A DNA stretch of 20,876 bases, taken from the IMG/VR virus record IMGVR_UViG_3300025818_000241, positions 1 to 20,876 of that record; one strand, given 5' to 3'. Source of the DNA: a virus. The number at the start of each line of letters is the position of its first letter. Within the stretch, counting starts at the first letter, position 1. The position numbers were made by a program, and so were the translations under genes. The notes under the pieces were generated by a model. The model saw only the letters and a program-made list of their open reading frames with translations. It was not told the origin of the DNA and searched no databases. Below, one piece after another: positions 13,981 through 20,876 of the stretch.

Positions 13981-14793
13981 ATGACGTTCGTAAGAATTTC
14001 GGAGGATAGCCAACCTATCCGTACAACGGTTGTTTCGAGTGCGGGTACCGACCCTGACGGTTGGAAAACAGAGCCGGAAAGTATCGCACTGGGAGAATAC
14101 AGCAACGTATCACTCCTCCGTAAGTTCGGTGCGAACGCCGACATCGACACCGCCACGGTCCCCGAGGATGTCTGGAACGCCGGCGGGTTATGGGTGCCAC
14201 CTACCCAAGCGCGGACGCATACCATCGCGTCCACTGATGCCGCGGACACGATGCAGTTAACGATCTGGGGGTTGACGTCTTGGTCCGGGTCAGAGGTCAG
14301 TGAGACGATCACGTTGAACGGTGTCACAGGTGTCGGCACCGTCAACTCCTACGTTATCATCCACCGGATGCGTGTAGAAAGTGGCTATGCCAACGCGGGG
14401 GTCATCGACGCGACGGCGGACACCGACGCGACGGTCACCGCCCGTATCAATGCCGGCGAAGGCACGACCCATATGCTCATCTACGGCATTGGTGCTCCAC
14501 AAACTCTCTTAATCACTTCCGCGGTCGTAGGTGTGAACCGCTCCCAAGCGAGCGGGTACGCAGAGTTTGAGTTCGACGTCAACTTCGATCCGACGGTTGA
14601 TGTAGATGCTTTCCGTCTCATGGATCGCCGCACCGCGACGGCACAGGGTACTTCCGTTGTGGACATGCACTTCGATGACGCACCCCTCGTTATCCCCGGC
14701 CCGGCGATCCTCAAGGTTCGGGTCAGTGCTGTAGGCGGAAACGACACCCGCGTATTCGGCAACATCAACGGTTACCTCTACACCACCGCATAA
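13981..14793 (+). CDS. Double beta-domain virion protein
   Basis: The ATG directly follows the endolysin stop. The 270-residue product begins with an N-terminal region ending in LLRKFGANADIDTATVPEDVW, then NAGGLWVPPTQARTH and a beta domain whose SGSEVSETITLNGVTGV element I recognise from virion proteins of many marine and proteobacterial podoviruses. In that class this first domain is a binding module and the second (here ending GNDTRVFGNINGYLY) a distal part. The order of an N-terminal linker, a VPEDVWNAGGLW motif and two beta domains fits. The gene lies between the lysis cassette and nozzle gene, and its product is therefore probably a tail or neck component; exact place unknown. Confidence 0.82.
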   Translation: MTFVRISEDSQPIRTTVVSSAGTDPDGWKTEPESIALGEYSNVSLLRKFGANADIDTATVPEDVWNAGGLWVPPTQARTHTIASTDAADTMQLTIWGLTSWSGSEVSETITLNGVTGVGTVNSYVIIHRMRVESGYANAGVIDATADTDATVTARINAGEGTTHMLIYGIGAPQTLLITSAVVGVNRSQASGYAEFEFDVNFDPTVDVDAFRLMDRRTATAQGTSVVDMHFDDAPLVIPGPAILKVRVSAVGGNDTRVFGNINGYLYTTA

Positions 14794-14939
14794 TGATTAA
14801 GAGACTGTGGGCGTCGCTAACCCGGCGCAAGGAAGTGTCCCCGCCGGTGCGGGTCGAGACGAGGTCGCCGTATCAGATCCTTAAGGACTTCCGTGCGGGC
14901 AAGAAGCGTTCGTTGCCCCGAGGTAAGTGCGGCGCGTAA
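14793..14939 (+). CDS. 48-residue basic microprotein, function unknown
   Basis: This short gene is bounded by coupled junctions: its ATG overlaps the stop of the virion protein (TAATG) and its TAA overlaps the ATG of the nozzle gene (TAATG). It encodes a strongly basic 48-residue peptide: MIKRLWASLTRRKEVSPP at the start, then QILKDFRAGKKRSLPRG and a Cys near the end. About a quarter of residues are Lys or Arg and there is no membrane segment. Its two neat overlaps and the lack of any other gene in the 147 bases support it as real, though no function is known; no ribosome site is apparent, so it probably depends on coupling. Confidence 0.68.
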   Translation: MIKRLWASLTRRKEVSPPVRVETRSPYQILKDFRAGKKRSLPRGKCGA

Positions 14940-16888
14940 TGCCTTACATCAACATCACTCCTGAGCCCGGCGTAGTCCGCCCGGGCACCGTGTACGACGC
15001 CCGCGGGCGTTGGTACGAGACGAACCTCGTCCGTTGGGACGACGGGGTGATGCGCCCATTTGGTGGGTGGGATTTGATGGAATGGTCCTACGACGAGCCT
15101 GTGTCCGCCGCGATCTTGCACGATCAGGACGTTGGGTATGTGGACGACACGACGGACGCGAACGACGCGGGAACAGGGGATGTTGTCATACTCACCGCGA
15201 CCCCTGCGTTGAACGACGCCTTTTATTTCGGATACGACTTCCGATTCTCCGAAGTCCTCATCTCACTGAGCACCGCGGCCACCGACGGTGCGATCACGTG
15301 GGAATATTGGGACGGGAGCGCGTGGTCGGCGCTGTCCGGTGTCGTCGATAACTTGAGCGCGACATACGGGTTCGACACGACGGGTACGCAATTGTCCGTG
15401 TCGTGGACTCTCCCGACGGACTGGGCGACCACGACGGTCAATTCCCAAGGCCCGTTCTATTACGTCCGGGCGAGAGTCTCCACCGCAGGGACCACGACCG
15501 CCCTCGCCGACCAGATCTGGATCGGTGGAGGACCCCTGCATGTGGACGAAGTCGTACGAGGTACGCACTCGTGGAGAAACAACAATGGGGTCCCATTCCT
15601 GGCGCTCGGGACTCCGGACAACGTCTACGCCCTCTCCGCGGGGCGCGTGTACACTGTCCTGACCTCTGTCGGTGGCGCAGCGGACGCGACAACGACCGCG
15701 GGTGCGTACGACGGTACCCCGGGCTATCCTTACGGGTCGGGCCTGTACGGGGTCGGAGACGCCGCGCAGGAAGCGGTGGTAGAAGCGCAGACGTACCAGA
15801 TGGATAACTACGGCGAAGACCTCGTGTTTACGTCGTACGCGGACGGAACCCTCTACTACTGGGACACTAGCAACCCAACGGTCGCTGCTGCTGGGGTCTC
15901 AGGTGCTCCGTCGAACAACCTCGGGGTCGTCGTGACGCCCGAAAGGTTCCTCGTAGCATTGGGCGCCGGAGGCGACGGACGGAAGATCCAGTGGGCCGAT
16001 CAGGACAGCCACACAACGTGGACCGCGGCCAGCACGAACCAAGCGGGTGATCTCTTTCTCCCGGGTAACGGGACGATCCTCGCCGGCATGCGTGCAGCAC
16101 GGGAGACGTTGATATGGACCGAGACGGACCTGTTCGCCCTGCGGTATGTCGGCGGGGCGTTCATTTACTCCGCGGTACCTGTGGGTCCTTACGGCGCGGC
16201 GTCCCGGAGGGCTATGGTCCTCGCGGCTGGCGGTGCGTTCTGGATGGGGTCCGCCGGCTTCTACGCGTACGATGGGACTTCCACCCCTCTGCCGTCGCCT
16301 TTGACGGACTACGTGTTCTCCGACATCAACGCCACCCAGATTTCGAAGGTCTGGGCGGAGCACCGGAGTGCGTACAGCGAAGTCCACTGGTACTACCCTT
16401 CAGGGAATTCAACGGAATGTGACCGCTTCGTGGTGTACAACTACGAGGGTAGGTTCTGGTATATCGGGCAGATGCCCCGGACCGGAGGAGAGGACGCGGG
16501 CGTGTTCGGATACCCGATCGCTGTCGACCCGAACGGGGCTGTCTACCAACACGAGACCGGCGAATCCTACACCGACTACGCGGGGACGGCGATCGCCGCA
16601 TACGCGGAGACCGGGCCGATCGAGCTCGGACAGGGCGACCGCGTTCTGCACGCGCAGAAACTCCTGCCCGATGAGGCGACGCTCGGCGATCTCGACCTGA
16701 CGTTCAAGGTCTCCTTCGCCCCGACGGCGACGGAGAGCACCTACGGCCCGTACACCGCGGCGAATCCGACCCCTGTCCGGTTCACCGGGCGGCAGTGCCG
16801 CCTGCTCGTCGATCCGGCGTCGGGTGGCAACTTCGACTGGCGCCTCGGCACCGTGCGGTTGGACGTCGAGCCCGGAGGTGAGAGGTGA
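14939..16888 (+). CDS. Tail nozzle (stabilisation) protein with inserted beta domain
   Basis: I choose ATG 14939 (TAATG overlap) rather than the GTG at 14927. The 649-residue product fits the podovirus nozzle family, a beta-propeller-like protein that docks under the adaptor and forms the tail tube. The N terminus VVRPGTVYDARGRWYETNL and VRWDDGVMRPFGGW are family hallmarks. From about residue 203 it carries HSWRNNNGVPFLALGTPDNVY, KIQWADQDSHTTWTAASTNQAGD, LIWTETDLFALRYVGGAFIY and GAFWMGSAGFYAYDG. SDINATQISKVWAEH and ECDRFVVYNYEGRFW follow. Residues about 62-200 are an extra beta domain (WEYWDGSAWSALSGVVDN, GPFYYVRARVS), probably an insertion. Confidence 0.88.
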   Translation: MPYINITPEPGVVRPGTVYDARGRWYETNLVRWDDGVMRPFGGWDLMEWSYDEPVSAAILHDQDVGYVDDTTDANDAGTGDVVILTATPALNDAFYFGYDFRFSEVLISLSTAATDGAITWEYWDGSAWSALSGVVDNLSATYGFDTTGTQLSVSWTLPTDWATTTVNSQGPFYYVRARVSTAGTTTALADQIWIGGGPLHVDEVVRGTHSWRNNNGVPFLALGTPDNVYALSAGRVYTVLTSVGGAADATTTAGAYDGTPGYPYGSGLYGVGDAAQEAVVEAQTYQMDNYGEDLVFTSYADGTLYYWDTSNPTVAAAGVSGAPSNNLGVVVTPERFLVALGAGGDGRKIQWADQDSHTTWTAASTNQAGDLFLPGNGTILAGMRAARETLIWTETDLFALRYVGGAFIYSAVPVGPYGAASRRAMVLAAGGAFWMGSAGFYAYDGTSTPLPSPLTDYVFSDINATQISKVWAEHRSAYSEVHWYYPSGNSTECDRFVVYNYEGRFWYIGQMPRTGGEDAGVFGYPIAVDPNGAVYQHETGESYTDYAGTAIAAYAETGPIELGQGDRVLHAQKLLPDEATLGDLDLTFKVSFAPTATESTYGPYTAANPTPVRFTGRQCRLLVDPASGGNFDWRLGTVRLDVEPGGER

Positions 16889-17268
16889 GGTACATCGCTT
16901 TCAATGGAGAGGGTGACGAGCCTACATTCCGGTCCTCCGTGGAACGGGCCTTCGGCGAGATCGAACTGTTGGAGGTGCCGGTCATCCTCCCGCGGATCAC
17001 CATCACCGACCAAGATGCGACCCCCACAGTGGACGGGTACGCCTACCTCGTCACCGCGAACACTGTCGCCACCACGATCACGGACTTCGATGATGGTGTT
17101 GTGGGGCAGGAAATTGTGGTCGAGATCGGCGATGCCAATACTACAGTGGACTTCACCGCGAGCGGGTTGAAAGGGAACGCGGGCGTCGACTGGACTCCGG
17201 GCTCCGGAGACTTCATGCGCTGTATATACAACGGGACAGAATGGCTCTGTTCCGTACACGAAATCTAG
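16885..17268 (+). CDS. Small fibre-type beta-domain protein
   Basis: The GTG at 16885 overlaps the nozzle stop (GTGA) and has GGAGG eight bases upstream, inside the end of the nozzle gene. The 127-residue product has a short N-terminal linker and then a beta module (TPTVDGYAYLVTANTVA, TITDFDDGVVGQEIVVEIGD, GVDWTPGSGDFMRCIYNGTEW) that recurs at the ends of phage tail fibres, where it can be the distal or oligomerising part. The order of strands resembles that of the fibre at 11876-12400. It sits between nozzle and tailspike and may link the spike to the tail or act as a small fibre. A Cys pair (RCIY, WLCS) is near the end. Confidence 0.75.
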   Translation: MRYIAFNGEGDEPTFRSSVERAFGEIELLEVPVILPRITITDQDATPTVDGYAYLVTANTVATTITDFDDGVVGQEIVVEIGDANTTVDFTASGLKGNAGVDWTPGSGDFMRCIYNGTEWLCSVHEI

Positions 17269-17276
17269 GGAAGACG

Positions 17277-18821
17277 ATGGCAGATACTGATCTCGGGATT
17301 ATCCGTACGGACACTGGTCGTTTCGTAGACAAAGGCAACCGTGTCTTCAACGTCAAACACCCGGACTTCGACGGCGGCGCGAAAGGTGACGGTAGCACAG
17401 ACGACACCCTCGCCATTCAGGCCGCGTTCGACCGTGTCCCTTCCGGTGCGGTCGTGTACTTCCCCCGGGGCACGTACAAGATCACGGACACCCTGTCGGT
17501 CGCGACGAGCATGACCATCACCGGCGACGGTGTGGCTTCTGTCGTGCGACAGGACGGCAGCAACAAGGCCGGGTTCTCGGTGTCCGTCAGCGACGTCACC
17601 GTTCGGGACATCAAGTTGCAGGGGCCTCAGTTCGCGACATCACAGTCGAACGAGAGGGCGATCTACGCGCTCGGGGGAAGCTCCTCCGCGTACATCAACC
17701 ACCTGCGGGTGGAGAACTGCGAGATCATCAACTGGGGCCGGTTCGGTATCTTCATGGAGTTCGTGGAGGACTTCTTCATCACCGGGAACCATGTCGAGGA
17801 CGTCCTGTACGGGGGCATCTTCGGACAGTCCGTGCGACGCGGGGTGATCTCCGGGAACCGTGTGGAGAACATCCCCAACACTGGCGAAAGCTACGGGATC
17901 TCGTTGACCCGGCAGGGTGTCGCGAGTCTCTCGACCCACCCGCGTAGCAGTGATGTGACCGTGGATGGGAACGTGCTCCAGAACATCACCGGGAAAACCG
18001 GACTGGACACCCACGCCGGTGAACGTATCGTCTTCTCCAACAACACGGTCCGCGGCTGCTATTGGGGCATCAACATCGGCCCTGCGACGAACGGGGTGAG
18101 CCCGACCTACGCGCCGCACGCCTGTGTCGTCACCGGGAACGTCGTCGACTCCAACAGGGAGTCGGTCCACGTTCAGGGGATGCAGTTGGCGGGCGCCGGT
18201 ACGTTGACCGAGGCCGCGTCCGGATGCATCGTGTCCGGGAACGTCTTCTGGGAGTGCGGCGGGGACAACAGTGGTTCCGCGGCGAGCAACACTAGCCGTT
18301 GTCTCGACGTCGGCGCGACGGAAAGCTGCGTGATCGAGGGGAACGTCTTCGTCCGTCCGAGTCGCCAAGGGATCCTTCTGTCGGCGAACAACGAGAGCTT
18401 GGTGATCGCGAACAACACGTTCGTGGATGTCTGGGAGTCGACGGGCACCGGCAACGCGAACGCGATCATGGCGAACGGGAACAACAACAATGTCCTCATC
18501 CATGGGAACCGTTTCGAGACGGATCCGAACTACACGAACGCCTCGTTCGCTCTCACGGCGAGCCGGCGGTCGTACATCGGGGTCCGGACTACCGCATCGA
18601 CGGGCATGGACATCAAGGTCCTCGGCAACCTGTTCGACACCTCCGGTGCGGACATGTTGGAGGACACTTCAGGTACGATCACTTCACTGGGAGACAGAGT
18701 GAGCGCCCCCGGGTCGGCTTCGGCCACCGGGTTCGCGGGACAGTGGGCTTCGGACGGAAGCTACTACTACGCCTGTACGGGGGTGGACACATGGCTACGC
18801 GTAGCCATCGCCACGTGGTAA
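17277..18821 (+). CDS. Tailspike with right-handed beta-helix, pectate-lyase-like
   Basis: I choose ATG 17277, with AGGGAAG just upstream, over an in-frame ATG at 17241 inside the gene before. The 514 residues start with a linker and then KHPDFDGGAKGDGSTDDTLA (about 27-46), the mark of pectate-lyase_3-type beta-helix tailspikes. FDRVPSGAVVYFPRGTYKI follows. From about 85 to 460 run repeated rungs with G-N endings (ITGNHVED, ISGNRVEN, VSGNVFWE, IEGNVFVRP, LIHGNRFE). The last 39 residues (FAGQWASDGSYYYACTG, then VDTWLRVAIATW) are a small C-terminal module common in fibres and spikes. It likely binds and cuts surface polysaccharide; the active site cannot be placed. Confidence 0.92.
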   Translation: MADTDLGIIRTDTGRFVDKGNRVFNVKHPDFDGGAKGDGSTDDTLAIQAAFDRVPSGAVVYFPRGTYKITDTLSVATSMTITGDGVASVVRQDGSNKAGFSVSVSDVTVRDIKLQGPQFATSQSNERAIYALGGSSSAYINHLRVENCEIINWGRFGIFMEFVEDFFITGNHVEDVLYGGIFGQSVRRGVISGNRVENIPNTGESYGISLTRQGVASLSTHPRSSDVTVDGNVLQNITGKTGLDTHAGERIVFSNNTVRGCYWGINIGPATNGVSPTYAPHACVVTGNVVDSNRESVHVQGMQLAGAGTLTEAASGCIVSGNVFWECGGDNSGSAASNTSRCLDVGATESCVIEGNVFVRPSRQGILLSANNESLVIANNTFVDVWESTGTGNANAIMANGNNNNVLIHGNRFETDPNYTNASFALTASRRSYIGVRTTASTGMDIKVLGNLFDTSGADMLEDTSGTITSLGDRVSAPGSASATGFAGQWASDGSYYYACTGVDTWLRVAIATW

Positions 18822-19186
18822 TGATGTACCCACCTGCCAGTGTGCCCCACTTGGAAGGCCTCGCCGCCGCGTTGGAACACGGCGGGGGTTCGCATAGCCT
18901 CGTACACGTGTTCGCGGCGATCGAACGAGGAGAGGCCCAGATGTGGGTCGACGGCGATGCCTGTATTGTCACAGAGGTCAATGACGCGCCCAACCATACG
19001 GAGTTACATTTCTGGTTGGGCACGGGTAGCCTTGACGATGTCCGGGCCTTGATCGACAAGCTGTTGGTCTGGGGCAAAGAGATGGGTTGTGACGTCGCTA
19101 CATTCACGGGGCGACGCGGATGGACGAAAGTGCTGGCCGCTGACGGCTGGGAACTCACGACGGTCAGTATGGCCCGGAGGCTATGA
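18821..19186 (+). CDS. GNAT-like small virion protein (gp13-like)
   Basis: The ATG overlaps the tailspike stop (TAATG); a second in-frame ATG at 18824 is equally possible. The 121-residue product begins VPHLEGLAAALEHGGG, then VHVFAAIERGEAQMWVDGDACIVTEV, THE-type strands (TELHFWLGTGS), the helix RALIDKLLVWGKEMGCD and the ending FTGRRGWTKVLAADGWELTTVSM. I recognise this order, especially the GCD..TF-TGRRGW element, from small proteins next to internal virion proteins in many podoviruses, which have an N-acetyltransferase-like fold. Whether it binds acetyl-CoA is not known; the family is often listed as structural. It precedes the ejection proteins, with an ATGA junction. Confidence 0.78.
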   Translation: MMYPPASVPHLEGLAAALEHGGGSHSLVHVFAAIERGEAQMWVDGDACIVTEVNDAPNHTELHFWLGTGSLDDVRALIDKLLVWGKEMGCDVATFTGRRGWTKVLAADGWELTTVSMARRL

Positions 19187-19923
19187 TGGGAAAGGACAAG
19201 AAGCAGACTCAGACTACCACCGTCGATCCCGCGTCGCAGCGGCATATCGACGCGATGCGGCGTGCCGGTATCGCCGCCGCCGGAGGTCTGACAGGACCAG
19301 TCGTGGCTGGTGCGGATCCTCGGTCGATCGCCGATCAGATCTCGCCGTTCATGAACCCCTACGTGAACCAAGTGATCGGGGGGCTCGGGCAACACTTCGA
19401 CCGTCTCCGTTCACAGGCCACCGTCGGGGCGAACCAACAGGCCACCGCGGCGGGCGCGTTTGGGGGTAGCCGGCACGGCGTCCTCGAAGCGGAACGCCTC
19501 GGGGGTCTGGACCGTGCCCAGATGCAACAGGTGGGTGGACTCCTCTCAGGGCAGTTCAACACCGCCTTGCAACAGGGGCTCCAACATTCAGAGTACCTGC
19601 GTGCTCTACGGGAGCGGCAGATGCAGGAGCCGTTCCTCCGTGGACAGATGCAGCAGGGGCTCCTCGGCGGGTCCCTCGGCCCGACGGGTTCGACGACGAC
19701 CCGGATCCAGCATGGGAACCTGCTCGGCGACATCGCCGGTGCCGGGTTGATGGCCGCAGGCATGTTCGCCGGTGGACCGGCGGGTCTCACCGCCGCCCAG
19801 AGCATGTTGGCTCGCCCAGGTGTGGGAGTCACAGGCACGCCGCTGGCGACCCCACGGCCCATAGGTGTCGGCGGAGGGCCGATCAACATGCCTACCGTGA
19901 CCCCCTTGTATGGTAGAGGCTGA
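19186..19923 (+). CDS. Internal virion / DNA-ejection protein (gp14-like)
   Basis: Two in-frame ATGs, 19183 and 19186, are possible; I prefer 19186 because the GGAGG at 19176-19180 is then five bases away. The 245-residue product has an N terminus of polar residues, then FMNPYVNQVIGGLGQHFDRL and ANQQATAAGAFGGSRHGVLEAE, a motif I recognise from podovirus ejection proteins. A helical, Gln-rich middle (MQQVGGLLSGQFNTALQQG, RERQMQEPFLRGQMQQG) follows, then a hydrophobic Gly/Ala stretch (LMAAGMFAGGPAGL) that could insert into a membrane. Such proteins leave the head before DNA and help it across the envelope. It is followed by a longer candidate of the same class. Confidence 0.8.
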   Translation: MGKDKKQTQTTTVDPASQRHIDAMRRAGIAAAGGLTGPVVAGADPRSIADQISPFMNPYVNQVIGGLGQHFDRLRSQATVGANQQATAAGAFGGSRHGVLEAERLGGLDRAQMQQVGGLLSGQFNTALQQGLQHSEYLRALRERQMQEPFLRGQMQQGLLGGSLGPTGSTTTRIQHGNLLGDIAGAGLMAAGMFAGGPAGLTAAQSMLARPGVGVTGTPLATPRPIGVGGGPINMPTVTPLYGRG

Positions 19924-19926
19924 CCC

Positions 19927-20876
19927 ATGCCCGGACTCTTCGACGCAATCAAAGAGAACGTGCTCCCGATCTTCGGGGGCACCGGGCCCGGTGCCCAGCA
20001 GTCCCTCATGGACGCCGGCGCCGCGGCCATCATGGCGGATACGTCGGACCCGCTTGAGGCTATCGCCGCTGCGTCTATGGCCGGACGTCAGCGACAGCAG
20101 GTAGAGGCGAACAGGGCGCAGCTACAGCAGCTTGTTCAGGGCGCGGGGATGGACGTCCCGTCGATGCAGAACATCTTCCTCGAGCTCCTCGGGCAAGGTA
20201 ACATCGACGCCGCCCGTACCGTGTCCGAGGTCCTGAAGACAATGGCCGCGGGACAGACCCGGCAGCAGCCAAACCTGAACTTCACCACCGCGGAGAACTT
20301 CAACCCGGAGACGGGACTCGTGGAGTCCTACCGGGTGGGCTCCGATCCAACGACCGGCAGTATCGTCAGCCGTGAACTTATCGGCTCCGCGCCACCTCCC
20401 GCCCCGGATACGTTCATCCAAGATCTCGGGGCGGACGAGGCTCGGTCCTTCGGTTTCGACCGAGGCGGTAAGTTCATGATGCGCCGACAGGCGGACGGCA
20501 CGGCAACCCCGATCCAGATGCTCCAAGGCGACGAGCCCGGAATCATGGACGTGGCCGCGTCACGACTGGCGGAAGTACGCCCTGAGGACTGGGTGGATAT
20601 CGGGAGCCTTGCCTCTGTCATGGAGCGGATGCGGGGCGAAGGCCTGTTTGAACGCGGCGCCCGATTCATCGGCGGGCTCTTGACCGGAACAGACGCCGAG
20701 ATGGCAAACAGCTCAGCCGGCATGGCTCTTATGGCGATGCAGCAGGATCTCTCGGGTAAGCAGATGACCGAGGCGGAGCGTACCTTCATGGACGGCTTCA
20801 TGATGCCCCGTGTCACCGATACCCCGGAGTCTCGTGTACAGAAAGGGCAGTTAATCACCACATACGTGAACGCCCG
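19927..20876 (+). CDS. Internal virion / ejection protein, 3' end cut by window
   Basis: The ATG at 19927 lies four bases after the preceding stop and the frame stays open to the window end, giving at least 316 residues. The start is MPGLFDAIKENVLPIFGGTG, followed by an Ala/Gln-rich helical part (RQRQQVEANRAQLQQLVQG). A mixed region about 85-200 includes NFTTAENFNPETGLVESYR and SREL IG-type strands. A later part contains SLASVMERMRGEGLFERGARF and GLLTGTDAEMANSSAG. The Gln- and Ala-rich helical makeup and the place after the gp14-like gene suggest the large ejection protein of podoviruses, whose C terminus lies outside. No transglycosylase motif is seen in the part present. Confidence 0.78.
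   Translation, partial: MPGLFDAIKENVLPIFGGTGPGAQQSLMDAGAAAIMADTSDPLEAIAAASMAGRQRQQVEANRAQLQQLVQGAGMDVPSMQNIFLELLGQGNIDAARTVSEVLKTMAAGQTRQQPNLNFTTAENFNPETGLVESYRVGSDPTTGSIVSRELIGSAPPPAPDTFIQDLGADEARSFGFDRGGKFMMRRQADGTATPIQMLQGDEPGIMDVAASRLAEVRPEDWVDIGSLASVMERMRGEGLFERGARFIGGLLTGTDAEMANSSAGMALMAMQQDLSGKQMTEAERTFMDGFMMPRVTDTPESRVQKGQLITTYVNA

Noticed and set aside
1-20876. tRNA genes, CRISPR arrays, insertion sequences and attachment sites
   Set aside because: No cloverleaf, spaced direct repeats, transposase or integrase was seen in the window.

Overview
The window is a stretch of a tailed double-stranded DNA bacteriophage (or prophage) genome. All 26 supported genes lie on the + strand and are tightly packed. 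Most neighbours touch or overlap by 1-17 bases, with ATGA, TAATG or GTGA junctions that suggest translational coupling. I see no tRNA, rRNA, CRISPR array, insertion sequence, integrase or replication gene. The set of a long P22-type portal, an SU10-type (DUF5309) major capsid protein, a head-tail adaptor, a tail-nozzle protein and internal virion (ejection) proteins points to a short-tailed (podovirus-like) phage. Codon use is rich in G+C except at the left edge. The host cannot be named. A spike-base protein and a 3TM holin that both resemble gene transfer agent families, plus a style familiar from marine and proteobacterial podoviruses, hint at a Gram-negative host, but this is inference.

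Layout: positions 1-3288 hold four beta-rich proteins of receptor-binding or appendage type (the first cut by the window edge and carrying a concanavalin/LamG-like domain), followed by a small spike-base-like protein. Positions 3534-9543 hold the packaging and head module: large terminase, portal, a small helical protein, an acidic scaffold and the major capsid protein. Positions 9544-11875 carry a probable head decoration protein flanked on both sides by strong hairpins, a conserved 106-residue phage protein, a glycosyltransferase and the head-tail adaptor. Positions 11876-12732 hold two small fibre-like proteins. Positions 12729-13980 form a lysis cassette of three small membrane proteins and an M15-type peptidase endolysin.

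Positions 13981-18821 return to the tail: a double beta-domain virion protein, a 48-residue basic microprotein, the nozzle protein (with an extra beta domain inserted near its N terminus), a small fibre-type protein and a right-handed beta-helix tailspike. Positions 18821-20876 hold a GNAT-like small virion protein and two internal virion or DNA-ejection proteins, the last running off the window end.

The genes work as one late morphogenesis and lysis programme. Terminase and portal package DNA into a scaffolded capsid; adaptor and nozzle close the head; spikes and lectin-like proteins bind the host surface; internal proteins are ejected with DNA; holin and peptidase release progeny. I found no clearly new defence or mobile system. 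The points most worth a second look are a structured RNA upstream of the 106-residue gene, a glycosyltransferase inside the head-tail gene block, a Cys/His loop in the terminase nuclease domain, and the domain insertion in the nozzle.
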